A DNA stretch of 64,000 nt, taken from NCBI GenBank assembly GCA_036490715.1, contig DASXDL010000014.1, positions 1 to 64,000 on the forward strand, written 5' to 3'. The notes below the pieces were generated by a model, which was given only the letters and a program-made list of their open reading frames with translations, searched no databases and was not told the DNA's origin. Positions 47,171 through 54,928 of the stretch are shown one piece after another. Numbering within the stretch: the first letter of the stretch is position 1; every line of letters starts with the position of its first letter. Position numbers and translations under genes: made by a program. Origin of the DNA: FEN-1191 sp036490715 (GTDB taxonomy: Bacteria > Pseudomonadota > Gammaproteobacteria > Steroidobacterales > Steroidobacteraceae).

Positions 47171-47314
47171 TTAGTCGATTGGGGCGGGCTCCATGGGATC
47201 GTGCACATCGCCCGCGGGCGGGTCGCCAATGGGCGGTTGCGGCGGGATGGGCTTGGGTACGTCGGGCTTCGGATCCGTTGTCGGTATTGGACCTCTGGGT
47301 AATTCGGCCGTCAT
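47171..47314 (-). CDS. Proline-rich small protein (47 residues)
   Basis: ATG 47314 is preceded by a strong AGGAG ribosome site at seven bases. The product is 47 residues, about one third proline, with Pro-Ile-Pro-Pro and Asp-Pro-Pro clusters and no hydrophobic core, ending in EPAPID. Similar tiny proline/aspartate-rich proteins occur in many Proteobacteria without assigned function. Its reading frame is below usual length cut-offs, so it can be missed. Confidence 0.65.
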   Translation of the reverse strand: MTAELPRGPIPTTDPKPDVPKPIPPQPPIGDPPAGDVHDPMEPAPID

Positions 47315-47551
47315 CAGTCTTATCTCCTGGGGAATGGATCTACCCCTATTAGTACGCTATCGGTGCCGCCGATCGCGTCGGCAGGCGCCGGTGTACAAAG
47401 TCAGTGCACGCTGAAGAGGTCATCGGGCTCCCGGCCGCGCTTGCATTGAATCGCCGTCGTGGGCGCGGTGTAGGAAGAGTCGCAGTGCAACGCCGGGTAC
47501 TGCGCCTTCAGCTCGCTCGCTGAAATGCTGCTACGGTGGCTACGGCAACCT

Positions 47552-48025
47552 ATGGCTGATCCAACCGCCCGTCCCCACCCGCGCTCGACAGCGAGCGTCG
47601 CCGGTCATCCGTTCCACGTGATGCTGGTGCCGATTCCGATCGTCTGCTTCATCGCGACGCTGGTTACCGACATCGTCTATTGGCAAACGGCGAACATGCT
47701 GTGGGCCGACATGTCGGCGTGGCTATTGACGGCGGGTTTGATCATCTCGGTGTTCGCCATCGTAGCGGGACTGATCGATTTCCTGGGTGATCCTCGAATC
47801 AGAGAACTGCGGGCGGCGTGGATTCACGTCGTGGGTAACGTGCTCGCGATCGCTCTCTCCATTGCCAACGCGTTCATTCACACCCGCGACGCCTACAGCT
47901 CGGTCGTGCCGACGGGCATTATCCTTTCTGCTCTGGTCGTGCTGATTCTGCTCGTGACCGGCTGGAACGGCTGGACCATGGTGTACCGTCACGGCGTGGG
48001 CGTCCGTGGGGACGAGCGCCGTTGA
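47552..48025 (+). CDS. DUF2231 four-helix membrane protein
   Basis: 157 residues from ATG 47552. It begins with the DUF2231 signature GHPFHVMLVPIPIVCF and has four transmembrane helices, with WIHVVGNVLAIALSIAN in the third. The family is often linked to redox enzymes and its conserved histidines may bind heme or metal. The stop overlaps the TTG start of the next gene, so it is coupled to the sorbosone dehydrogenase-like lipoprotein, a pairing common in Proteobacteria. Confidence 0.85.
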   Translation: MADPTARPHPRSTASVAGHPFHVMLVPIPIVCFIATLVTDIVYWQTANMLWADMSAWLLTAGLIISVFAIVAGLIDFLGDPRIRELRAAWIHVVGNVLAIALSIANAFIHTRDAYSSVVPTGIILSALVVLILLVTGWNGWTMVYRHGVGVRGDERR

Positions 48026-49332
48026 AGTCTGCGCTCGCGGGCCCGACAGTGGCCGTGGTTCTGGTTGCGCTGGTCGGTTGCGGATCGGCGCCGGGCGATC
48101 CACACCGGCAGATCGGTGCCAATCCCTATTTGCCCGCGATTCATCAATACCTATTACCGCCGATGCGCGTGGCCAAGGTGGTCGGATGGAGCGGCAGCGC
48201 GGCGCCAACGGTCGCGGCGGGGCTGAAGATCGAGGCCTTTGCCACGGATCTTGCGAACCCGCGCTCTGTCTATGTGCTGCCCAACGGTGATGTGCTGGTG
48301 GTCGAAACCGGACATCCCCCGGGTCCGGTCAGCCGGCCCAAAGAAATTGTCATGAACTGGGTCGAAAAGAAGGCCCATTCCCGCACCGAGCCGGGTCAGC
48401 GCATCTTGTTGTTTCGAGACACCAAGGGCGATGGTGTGCCGGATCAGAAAACGGTGTTCATCAATCATCTTAATTCGCCCTTTGGCGTGGTGCTGGTGGG
48501 TGACGAACTCTATGTCGCCAATACCGATGCCGTGATGCGCTACCACTACACTACCGGTCAGACACAGATCACCGACGGCGGCGAGAAGCTGTGCGACCTG
48601 CCGGGAGGTCCGATCGACCACCACTGGACCAAGAGCCTGACCGCGAGCCCCGACGGCAGCAAGCTGTATGCCGGCGTCGGATCCAACTCCAACATCACCG
48701 AGAATGGCTTGCAGGCTGAGGTCGGACGGGCGTCCATCTGGGAGATTGATCGAATCACCGGCGCACATCGCGAGTACGCCAAAGGACTTCGCAATCCCAA
48801 TGGCCTGCAGTTCGAGCCGCAGACGCACGTGCTGTGGGCCGTGATCAACGAACGCGACGAGCTCGGTCCGGACCTGGTGCCCGATTATCTGACCTCGGTG
48901 AAGGACGGCGCCTTTTATGGCTGGCCCTACAGCTACTACGGTCAACACCTAGACCCTCGGGTCCAGCCGCAGCGCCCGGACCTGGTGGCCAAGGCGATCG
49001 CGCCCGACTACGCCCTGAGCTCGCATGTGGCGCCGCTCGGAATGGTTTTTTACAGCGGTACGAATCTGCCAGCGCGTTATCGCGGCGGCGCCTTCGTCGG
49101 CGAGCACGGCAGCTGGAATCGCAGCATTCTGAATGGCTACAAGGTGGTCTACATCCCATTCCAGGACGGTCATCCGGCAGGACCCGCCGAGGATGTCGTA
49201 ACCGACTTTCTGGTGGACAACGATAAAGCGCGCGGCCGACCTGTGGGCCTCGCGGTCGACGGGCGCGGCGCGCTGCTGATCGCAGACGATACCGGCAACC
49301 GCGTGTGGCGCGTCTCAGCGGCATCGCCCTGA
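48022..49332 (+). CDS. Sorbosone dehydrogenase-like lipoprotein (PQQ-type beta-propeller)
   Basis: 436 residues from a TTG at 48022 (bases TTGA shared with the previous stop). A lipobox ends at VALVGCGS (Cys about 20), so it is a membrane-anchored periplasmic lipoprotein. The propeller shows NPRSVYVLPNGDVLVVET, RDTKGDGVPD, HWTKSLTASPDGSKLYAGVG, LRNPNGLQFEP, and GGAFVGEHGSWNR, typical of L-sorbosone/glucose-sorbosone dehydrogenases that use PQQ. Substrate is unknown. With DUF2231 it forms a small operon. Confidence 0.85.
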   Translation: MKSALAGPTVAVVLVALVGCGSAPGDPHRQIGANPYLPAIHQYLLPPMRVAKVVGWSGSAAPTVAAGLKIEAFATDLANPRSVYVLPNGDVLVVETGHPPGPVSRPKEIVMNWVEKKAHSRTEPGQRILLFRDTKGDGVPDQKTVFINHLNSPFGVVLVGDELYVANTDAVMRYHYTTGQTQITDGGEKLCDLPGGPIDHHWTKSLTASPDGSKLYAGVGSNSNITENGLQAEVGRASIWEIDRITGAHREYAKGLRNPNGLQFEPQTHVLWAVINERDELGPDLVPDYLTSVKDGAFYGWPYSYYGQHLDPRVQPQRPDLVAKAIAPDYALSSHVAPLGMVFYSGTNLPARYRGGAFVGEHGSWNRSILNGYKVVYIPFQDGHPAGPAEDVVTDFLVDNDKARGRPVGLAVDGRGALLIADDTGNRVWRVSAASP

Positions 49333-49399
49333 ACCGACCGGCGGTGTCGGACGCGACACCACGCGCGAGAGATTGCACCGCCTACAGACCGTCGACGCT

Positions 49400-50448
49400 C
49401 GCACAGTCCACGATGCCACCATGTCGTCCGACTCCCCGCCAATGCCAACCGCCGACTCCTGATCTCCCTCGCGGGTGCTGCCGGTGCGACGCTCGCCATG
49501 CGCGCCGCGCTGCCGGCTGGCGCCAGCGACATGCCAGACCCCAACGCGGCCCCGACGACGCCTGACGCGAACCCCCGCACCTCCGGCAACACCAGCGACA
49601 TCATCGTCGAGACGTTGATTGGCTGGGGTGTACCGATGGTGTTTGGGCTCGTGGGCGATGGCATCAATCCCCTGATCGAGGCGTTGCGCAAGCGCCAGGA
49701 TCAAATCCGCTTCATCGCCGTACGCCACGAAGAGGCGGCTGCCTTCATGGCCTGCGGTTACGCCAAGCACACCGCTAAACTCGGCGTCTGTCTGGCGACG
49801 ACCGGTCCGGGCGCCGTGCACCTGATGAACGGACTGTACGATGCGAAGATGGATTCCGCGCCGGTGCTGGCGATCACGGGGACCACGTTTCACGACCTCA
49901 TCGGCACGGGCTTCATGCAGAGTGTCAACACGGTAGCGCTGATGCAGGACGTCGCGCTCTACAACACTCAGATCAGCGGGCCACTCAATGCGGCGATCGT
50001 GACGAATCTTGCCTGCCGGGCGGCCCTCGGATTGCGAGGCGTCGCGCATCTGACCATCGCCAAGGATACCCAGGCGATGCCGTTGCCGGCGGACAAGCCG
50101 TCGATGGAAAATCACGGCCTGCGTACCGCAGCCAGTTTCCAGCCCTCCGAAGATGCGCCCTCGGCCGCTCGCCTGAGCGCGGCGGCGGCCATCCTCAACC
50201 AGGGAAAGCGTGTGGCCATTCTGGTCGGACAGGGAGCGCTGCCTGCGCGCACCGAAGTGACCGCTTGCGCGCAGCGCCTAGGCGCGCCGGTGGCCAAGGC
50301 GCTGCTGGGGAAGGCGGTACTGCCGGATGACTCGCCCTACACCACCGGTGGCATCGGCCACCTGGGGACGATGCCGTCCAAGTACATCATGGAGAACTGC
50401 GACACGCTGCTGATCCTGGGTTCCACCATGCCGTGGGTGGACTCTTAG
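49400..50448 (+). pseudogene. ThDP-dependent enzyme (pyruvate oxidase/acetolactate synthase type), broken
   Basis: The open frame 49498-50448 (316 residues) gives the Pyr domain (WGVPMVFGLVGDGINPLIEAL, VRHEEAAAFMACGYAK, TTGPGAVHLMNGLYDAK) and most of the middle domain, then stops at WVDS just after CDTLLILGSTMPW. The ThDP-binding PP domain (GDGxxxN) is absent. In-frame DNA before 49498 reads NRRLLISLAGAAGATLA, a Tat-like signal, but it joins an ATG (MSSDSP) only through a frameshift near 49438. Intact homologues are about 550-600 residues. A convergent small gene begins eight bases after the stop, suggesting deletion of the 3' half. Confidence 0.75.
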
Positions 50449-50455
50449 GCTGTCT

Positions 50456-50647
50456 TTAGTTTGACCGGGCAGGCTCCAGCTCGGTGCTCGGCGTTTCGGC
50501 GGGCGGCGTGTCCGGCGTCTCGGCGCCGGTGGTCTCGGCAGGATCCTCGGACGGCGTGCTGCCCGAGCGGCGTTGCTGCTTCTGCAGCTGCCGTGCCTTT
50601 CTCGCCTCTTCCTTTTGACGCTTAGCTTGTCGGTAATTGCGCTTCAC
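50456..50647 (-). CDS. Small basic protein with acidic Pro/Thr tail
   Basis: 63 residues from GTG 50647 (a TTG at 50650 is the alternative), with GGAG upstream. The N-terminus KRNYRQAKRQKEEARKARQLQKQQRR is cut here for length: it is a highly basic helix (residues 2-27) followed by a Pro/Glu/Thr tail. Similar small lysine/arginine-rich proteins are common in Proteobacteria and may bind nucleic acids. Function unknown. Confidence 0.65.
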   Translation of the reverse strand: MKRNYRQAKRQKEEARKARQLQKQQRRSGSTPSEDPAETTGAETPDTPPAETPSTELEPARSN

Positions 50648-50804
50648 CAAGACATCTCCGTGTATCGCACACGCTCACTGCTTCTCGCCACTCTACTATT
50701 CCCGCCGGGCATCGCTCGACATTCGGCGGCCGCGCATTGCCGCTGCGCGCAACGGCACAGCGTTCGCGCCCATTGGGACGCGCCCTCGACCCTGAGGGCG
50801 GCAA

Positions 50805-51224
50805 TCAGTCGCTAGTGGGGAACGCAGCGACCAGCTGAAATTTGAGCTGCATCGAACAGGCACTGCTGCCGGCTCGATCGCGCAGCCGCACGCCGTGGCA
50901 GCTCATCTGACCGCTGGCGGTGGCTGCGCGCTTGCGGCCCGCAGGACCGTCGAGCAATTTGGCGACCGCTGGCATCAGATCGAAGTCGGCATCACAGTCG
51001 GCGCACGGGCAGGCAAAGCGAAAGAAAGCCGGCGCGGCCGGATACAGAATGTGCTGCTGTGGCGAGGGTGTGTGATCGGTCAGGTCGCTGAACACCAGCT
51101 CGATGCGCAGCTGCGTCACTTCGGGATAGGCACGCCGCAGCGCGGCCGCACGGTTGCGCTCGCTCAACATGAGTTCGCGTCGCTGCGTCGCAGAATTCAC
51201 GCTCTTGCGAATGGCAACTTTCAT
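50805..51224 (-). CDS. Conserved hypothetical protein, second gene of a pair
   Basis: 139 residues from ATG 51224, which overlaps the stop of the upstream gene (ATGA). It has an N-terminal basic helix (RRELMLSERNRAAALRRAYP), then VTQLRIELVFSDLTDHTPSPQQHILYPAAPAFFRF and a CPCADCDADFDL cysteine cluster, later CHGVRLRD. The Cys pattern could bind zinc. The family is unnamed to me, but the two-gene arrangement seems conserved in related bacteria. Confidence 0.65.
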   Translation of the reverse strand: MKVAIRKSVNSATQRRELMLSERNRAAALRRAYPEVTQLRIELVFSDLTDHTPSPQQHILYPAAPAFFRFACPCADCDADFDLMPAVAKLLDGPAGRKRAATASGQMSCHGVRLRDRAGSSACSMQLKFQLVAAFPTSD

Positions 51225-51553
51225 GGTGCGCTGCCGGCGATCGGGGTTTGAGCCTCGGCCCGCAGCCGCTGCTCCGCATAGATGTCCTCGACGCTCAGGC
51301 CGGTATTCTTGGCAATCAGATCGATCAGACGGTGGCCTGCGTCGCGAGGCAGAGCGATCTGGTGGCGCCGTTCCCAGACCCGTATTCGCTCTGACGGTGA
51401 ATTGAGCACCGAGGATTGTTCGGCCAGCTGCTTCTGCCAATGCTCGAGCGCCTCGGCCTGGCGCAGTGCCATGCGGGTGCGAAAGTCCGCGGTACTCTCG
51501 CCCGCCTGCACGGTGCCATAGACGATGCGACCCTTGAAACTGTCATTGGCCAC
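51221..51553 (-). CDS. Conserved hypothetical protein, first gene of a pair
   Basis: 110 residues starting MANDSFKGRIVYGTVQAG. It is mostly helical, with a ADFRTRMALRQAEALEHWQK segment and a SPSERIRVWERRHQIALPRD segment that resembles the region found before HTH-like domains, and ends with LSVEDIYAEQRLRAEA. Similar short proteins occur in many Gammaproteobacteria. Coupled to the next gene by an ATGA overlap. No function is known to me. Confidence 0.65.
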   Translation of the reverse strand: MANDSFKGRIVYGTVQAGESTADFRTRMALRQAEALEHWQKQLAEQSSVLNSPSERIRVWERRHQIALPRDAGHRLIDLIAKNTGLSVEDIYAEQRLRAEAQTPIAGSAP

Positions 51554-51680
51554 AGGCAGCTCCCGTGTCCCGGGCGGCCGGCAGCGTCACCGATCCAACG
51601 CTAGCGTGTCCCGCTAACACCGGACGACGCTTGGCATCGGTCGCAGTGAAGGCACAATTCCCACAATAGATTTTAGGCAT
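51543..51680 (-). pseudogene. Possible remnant of an RRM gene start
   Basis: From ATG 51680 the frame reads MPKIYCGNCAFTATDAKRRP, which resembles the RNP2 region of the intact RRM gene at 46.4-46.7 kb (KLYVGNLPFTATED), then drifts into unrelated residues. It overlaps the neighbouring gene start. It could be a decayed RRM copy or coincidence. Confidence 0.3.
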
Positions 51681-51737
51681 GAAGACGAACTCTCCCGGTG
51701 ACTTCGGAGGCGCTTGCCGAATCGATCTGCCACGCAC

Positions 51738-52183
51738 GGTATTTCACTCCGCGGTACGGCAGCCAGCTTCAGGGACACCTCGTCTCGCGCGCCATCGAAC
51801 ACAGTGCCAGCCCCTGATCGCAGGGGCTTCAGGTCCATTTCGGCAGCCTCGAGTCAGAGGGGGCGTCTTGGATCAGGAACGTCGACGATCGCACGCTATC
51901 TTAGCACTTTTCCCAGCCGATCCCCCGCGATACTGCTGGGATCCCCAGGCGCGCCAGCCACTTACACCCGATCGGCCTCCAGCCCTCCAGCGCTGAACCG
52001 GGAACTGCCTGGACAGGGGGGGGGTTCGAGGCCGCAGTCGGCTTGGGGCACCGCGACCGGAAGGCACTCCAAATCACGTATCAACAGAGCACCCAGGGCA
52101 CGGGCGCGGGCGGCTGTGATTGGGCAGCGACGTCTACGTCAAGCGCAGCGATGAGCCTTAGGCAACGGTGTCCGCCAACGCGT
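51738..52183. other. About 450 bases without a supported gene
   Basis: No credible protein or RNA gene seen. It contains a G9 run near 52015-52023, an ambiguous spot for sequencing. Confidence 0.4.
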
Positions 52184-52798
52184 TTAGTACCCGATCGTGA
52201 ATCGGCGGCGCAGGTGTTGCGGCTTCTCGAGTTCATCGACCAGCGCGATGACGTAATCGTCATACGAGATCGAACTCTTGCCGTCGGGCCCGACGATCAG
52301 CTGGTCGGTGCCGAGGCGAAACTTGCCGGTGCGCGGCCCCGGACCGATCAGCGCCGCCGGCGAGAAAAACGTCCAGTCGAGCGTCTTATCCTGCCGCAAC
52401 AGCGTGAGCAGCGCGCTGGCTTCGTTGACCGCCGGCATCCACTCGGCCGGGATCTGGCCGGAATCCTTGAGCAACTTGCCCGGCGCGATCTCCAGTGAGC
52501 CCGCGCCGCCGACCGCGATGTAGCGCTTGACCCCCGAGGCACGCACCACGCTCAAGATCTTGTCTGCGTAACCCGGCGCATACGGAATCGAGCTGATGAC
52601 CGCCTGATGACCGCGCAGCACGCTGCTCAGCGGCTGCGGATCGGTGACGTCACCGGCCACCCAGCGCACCGCCGGGGTCTGCTCGCTGCTCTTGGGGTGA
52701 CGCGCGATCGCGGTGATCTGGTGGCCGCCTCGACGCTGCAGCTCGGCGACAATCCGGCTGCCGATGTTTCCCGTGGCTCCAACGACTGCGACGTGCAT
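52184..52798 (-). CDS. NAD(P)H-binding (NmrA/YwnB-like) oxidoreductase
   Basis: 204 residues from ATG 52798. The Rossmann motif GATGNIG (7-13) follows MHVAVV, and VVRASGVKRYIAVGGAGSLEI and LDWTFFSPAALIGPGPRTGKF fit atypical short-chain dehydrogenases that bind NAD(P)H. Single gene, probably a cytoplasmic reductase or redox sensor of unknown substrate. Earlier starts to 52888 are less likely. Confidence 0.82.
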   Translation of the reverse strand: MHVAVVGATGNIGSRIVAELQRRGGHQITAIARHPKSSEQTPAVRWVAGDVTDPQPLSSVLRGHQAVISSIPYAPGYADKILSVVRASGVKRYIAVGGAGSLEIAPGKLLKDSGQIPAEWMPAVNEASALLTLLRQDKTLDWTFFSPAALIGPGPRTGKFRLGTDQLIVGPDGKSSISYDDYVIALVDELEKPQHLRRRFTIGY

Positions 52799-53213
52799 GG
52801 AGGCGGACTCTAAGGCGGATCGGTGCCAGCGTGCAATCTTGACGCGGCTAAGATCATCGGTCGCGTTGCCATGAGCCTTCGCAGGCATGTCCCTGCTCCC
52901 CCGACGTCGTACCTTCGCGCGTGAATCACGCGCATCGCCCGTACGTCGCCGCCCCTGCGCCTAAGCGCCTGCCGATTTTCAACGGTGGCTTTGACGATGG
53001 CTTCGGCGGCCACATCGATGCGCTGTGCGAGCACGGCGAGCTGCTGCTGCCCGCGCCGTCGACGCTCATGGGCGTGCCGCTTTCGGCACACTGGCGCTGC
53101 TACTCACTGCCGGCACTCTGACGCGTATTCGGGCGATTCTCTGACGGAAGACACCTGCCGATTTGCATTCAATGTGCACGCTCAAACTGTGAGTGCCGCG
53201 GGGATGGTGGCCA
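52799..53213. other. About 415 bases, promoter region of the oxidase operon
   Basis: No supported gene. A short plus-strand frame at 52921-53121 (LPIFNGGFDDGFGGHIDAL) is weakly protein-like but has no family match. The stretch should contain the promoter of the downstream oxidase/dehydrogenase operon. Confidence 0.4.
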
Positions 53214-53969
53214 ATGCCGGGCGTGTCTGCACGTCTGCCTTACTGCGGGGCCCCGCCCGTTCCCGGCGATCTGTGGCATCGATTCAATCTTGATCCGGTC
53301 CTGATCGGGGCACTGATTATTCTGCTCGTGCTCCACCTGCGCGCGCTGCGCACCGAGCCCGGCGGCCGCCTGCCGGCCGTGACCGGCTGGCTAATCGCGG
53401 CCGCGGCATTGATCTCCCCGCTGTGCGCGCTATCGGTGTCGCTGTTCTCGGCGCGCATTGCCCAGCACATGGTGCTGCTGCTGGTGGCTGCACCGCTGAT
53501 CGCGATGGCATGGCCGCGATCGATGGCGCCGCGGCGCGCCTGGTCGCTGTGGGCCAGTGCGGCGTTTTTCTTCGTGGCGTTGTGGTTCTGGCACATGCCG
53601 GTGCCGTATGACGCCACCTTCCAGTCTTCGATCATCTACTGGTCGATGCATATCACCTTGTTCGGCAGCGGCATCCTGCTGTGGCGCGAACTGCTGCAGC
53701 ATCGTGATTCGCACACGCTGGATGCGCTGGCCGTGGCGCTGTTGAGCTCGTTGCAGATGGGACTGCTCGGAGCGGTCCTGACGTTTGCCTCCCGTCCGCT
53801 GTACCTGTCGCACCTGGCGACCGCCGGACTCTGGGGCTACATGCCGCTGGAAGATCAGCAGCTCGGCGGCGTGCTGATGTGGGTACCGGGTGTGCTGCTG
53901 TTCCTGTGGGCGGGCGTGCGCTCGCTGCGGCGCTTATGGATGGCGCTCGAAACTGCTGAGCCATCGTGA
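53214..53969 (+). CDS. ctaG: Cytochrome c oxidase assembly protein, CtaG (caa3_CtaG) family
   Basis: 251 residues from ATG 53214 (GTG 53193 also possible). About seven transmembrane helices; the family pattern is seen in RIAQHMVLLLVAAPLIA, FWHMPVPYDATFQSS, MHITLFGSGILLWREL and DQQLGGVLMWVPGVLLFLWAG, with conserved histidines likely for copper handling during CuB insertion. It opens the operon and its stop overlaps the GTG start of subunit II. Confidence 0.88.
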   Translation: MPGVSARLPYCGAPPVPGDLWHRFNLDPVLIGALIILLVLHLRALRTEPGGRLPAVTGWLIAAAALISPLCALSVSLFSARIAQHMVLLLVAAPLIAMAWPRSMAPRRAWSLWASAAFFFVALWFWHMPVPYDATFQSSIIYWSMHITLFGSGILLWRELLQHRDSHTLDALAVALLSSLQMGLLGAVLTFASRPLYLSHLATAGLWGYMPLEDQQLGGVLMWVPGVLLFLWAGVRSLRRLWMALETAEPS

Positions 53970-54928
53970 GCGCAACGCCGCTCGCCTACCTGAGTTCGGC
54001 CGGCACGCGTGCGGACATTACCCTACCGTTGACCTGGCTGACGCTGATCATCTCGATCATCGTCTGCTTAGTTGTTGCCTGGGTGCTGTGGCAGGCGATG
54101 CGACGTGCCAGCGCCCGCGGCGGCGCGCAGGCCACGCGTTCGATTCCGGTCGAGCGCGGCAGCAACGGCGTGCGCTGGATCCGGATCGGCCTGTGGCTGT
54201 CGGCCGCACCGCTGCTGCTGACGCTGGTGTGGACCATGGTGGCACTGGCCAAGGTGGCTGCACCGTTCGCCCGGCCGGCCCTGACGCTCGATGTCACCGG
54301 TCACCAATGGTGGTGGGAAGCGGTCTATCACGGTGACGGGCCCTCGCAGACCTTCCACACGGCCAATGAAATCCACATTCCGGTCGGCGTGCCGGTGCAG
54401 GTTCGGCTGCACGGCGCTGACGTCATTCACAGCTTCTGGGTGCCCAAGCTCTCGGGCAAGACCGACACCATTCCCGGGCAGACCAATATCAGCTGGCTTG
54501 AGGCGCGCCTGCCCGGCCGTTATCAGGGCCAGTGCACCGAGTACTGCGGTTTGCAACACGCACGCATGGCGTTCGAGGTGGTGGCGCAAAGTGCCGACGA
54601 CTTCGAGCGCTGGCGCCAACATCAGCTCGAGCCGGCGCCCGCTCCCAGCTCGGCCGAGCAGCAGCGCGGCATGGATCTGGTCGTGTACCGCTGCGGACTG
54701 TGCCATTCGGTGCGCGGCACGCCGGCCGGCGCGCTGTACGCGCCGGATCTGACCCACCTGATGAGCCGGCGGCTCATCGCCGCCGGCGTGCTGGTCAACA
54801 ACCCCGGCAATCTCAGCGGCTGGATCGAGCACCCGCAGGGCATCAAGCCCGGCTCGCTGATGCCGGATCAGTTTCTGTCCGGTCCGCAGCTATCCGATGT
54901 GCGCGCCTACCTGGAGACGCTGCAATGA
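53966..54928 (+). CDS. coxB: Cytochrome c oxidase subunit II with fused cytochrome c (caa3 type)
   Basis: 320 residues from GTG 53966. Two N-terminal helices, then the CuA domain with HSFWVP (His 155) and C190-E192-C194-H198-M201 (CTEYCGLQHARM), a complete CuA site. A C-terminal c-type heme domain follows with CGLCH (243-247) and a distal Met region. This caa3-type subunit accepts electrons from periplasmic cytochromes and passes them to CuA. Neighbours overlap by four bases on both sides. Confidence 0.93.
   Translation: MSATPLAYLSSAGTRADITLPLTWLTLIISIIVCLVVAWVLWQAMRRASARGGAQATRSIPVERGSNGVRWIRIGLWLSAAPLLLTLVWTMVALAKVAAPFARPALTLDVTGHQWWWEAVYHGDGPSQTFHTANEIHIPVGVPVQVRLHGADVIHSFWVPKLSGKTDTIPGQTNISWLEARLPGRYQGQCTEYCGLQHARMAFEVVAQSADDFERWRQHQLEPAPAPSSAEQQRGMDLVVYRCGLCHSVRGTPAGALYAPDLTHLMSRRLIAAGVLVNNPGNLSGWIEHPQGIKPGSLMPDQFLSGPQLSDVRAYLETLQ

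Noticed and set aside
54532..54924. Upstream extension of subunit I to 54532
   Set aside because: The extension would lie in the middle of subunit II; the ATGA overlap at 54925 is the sensible start.
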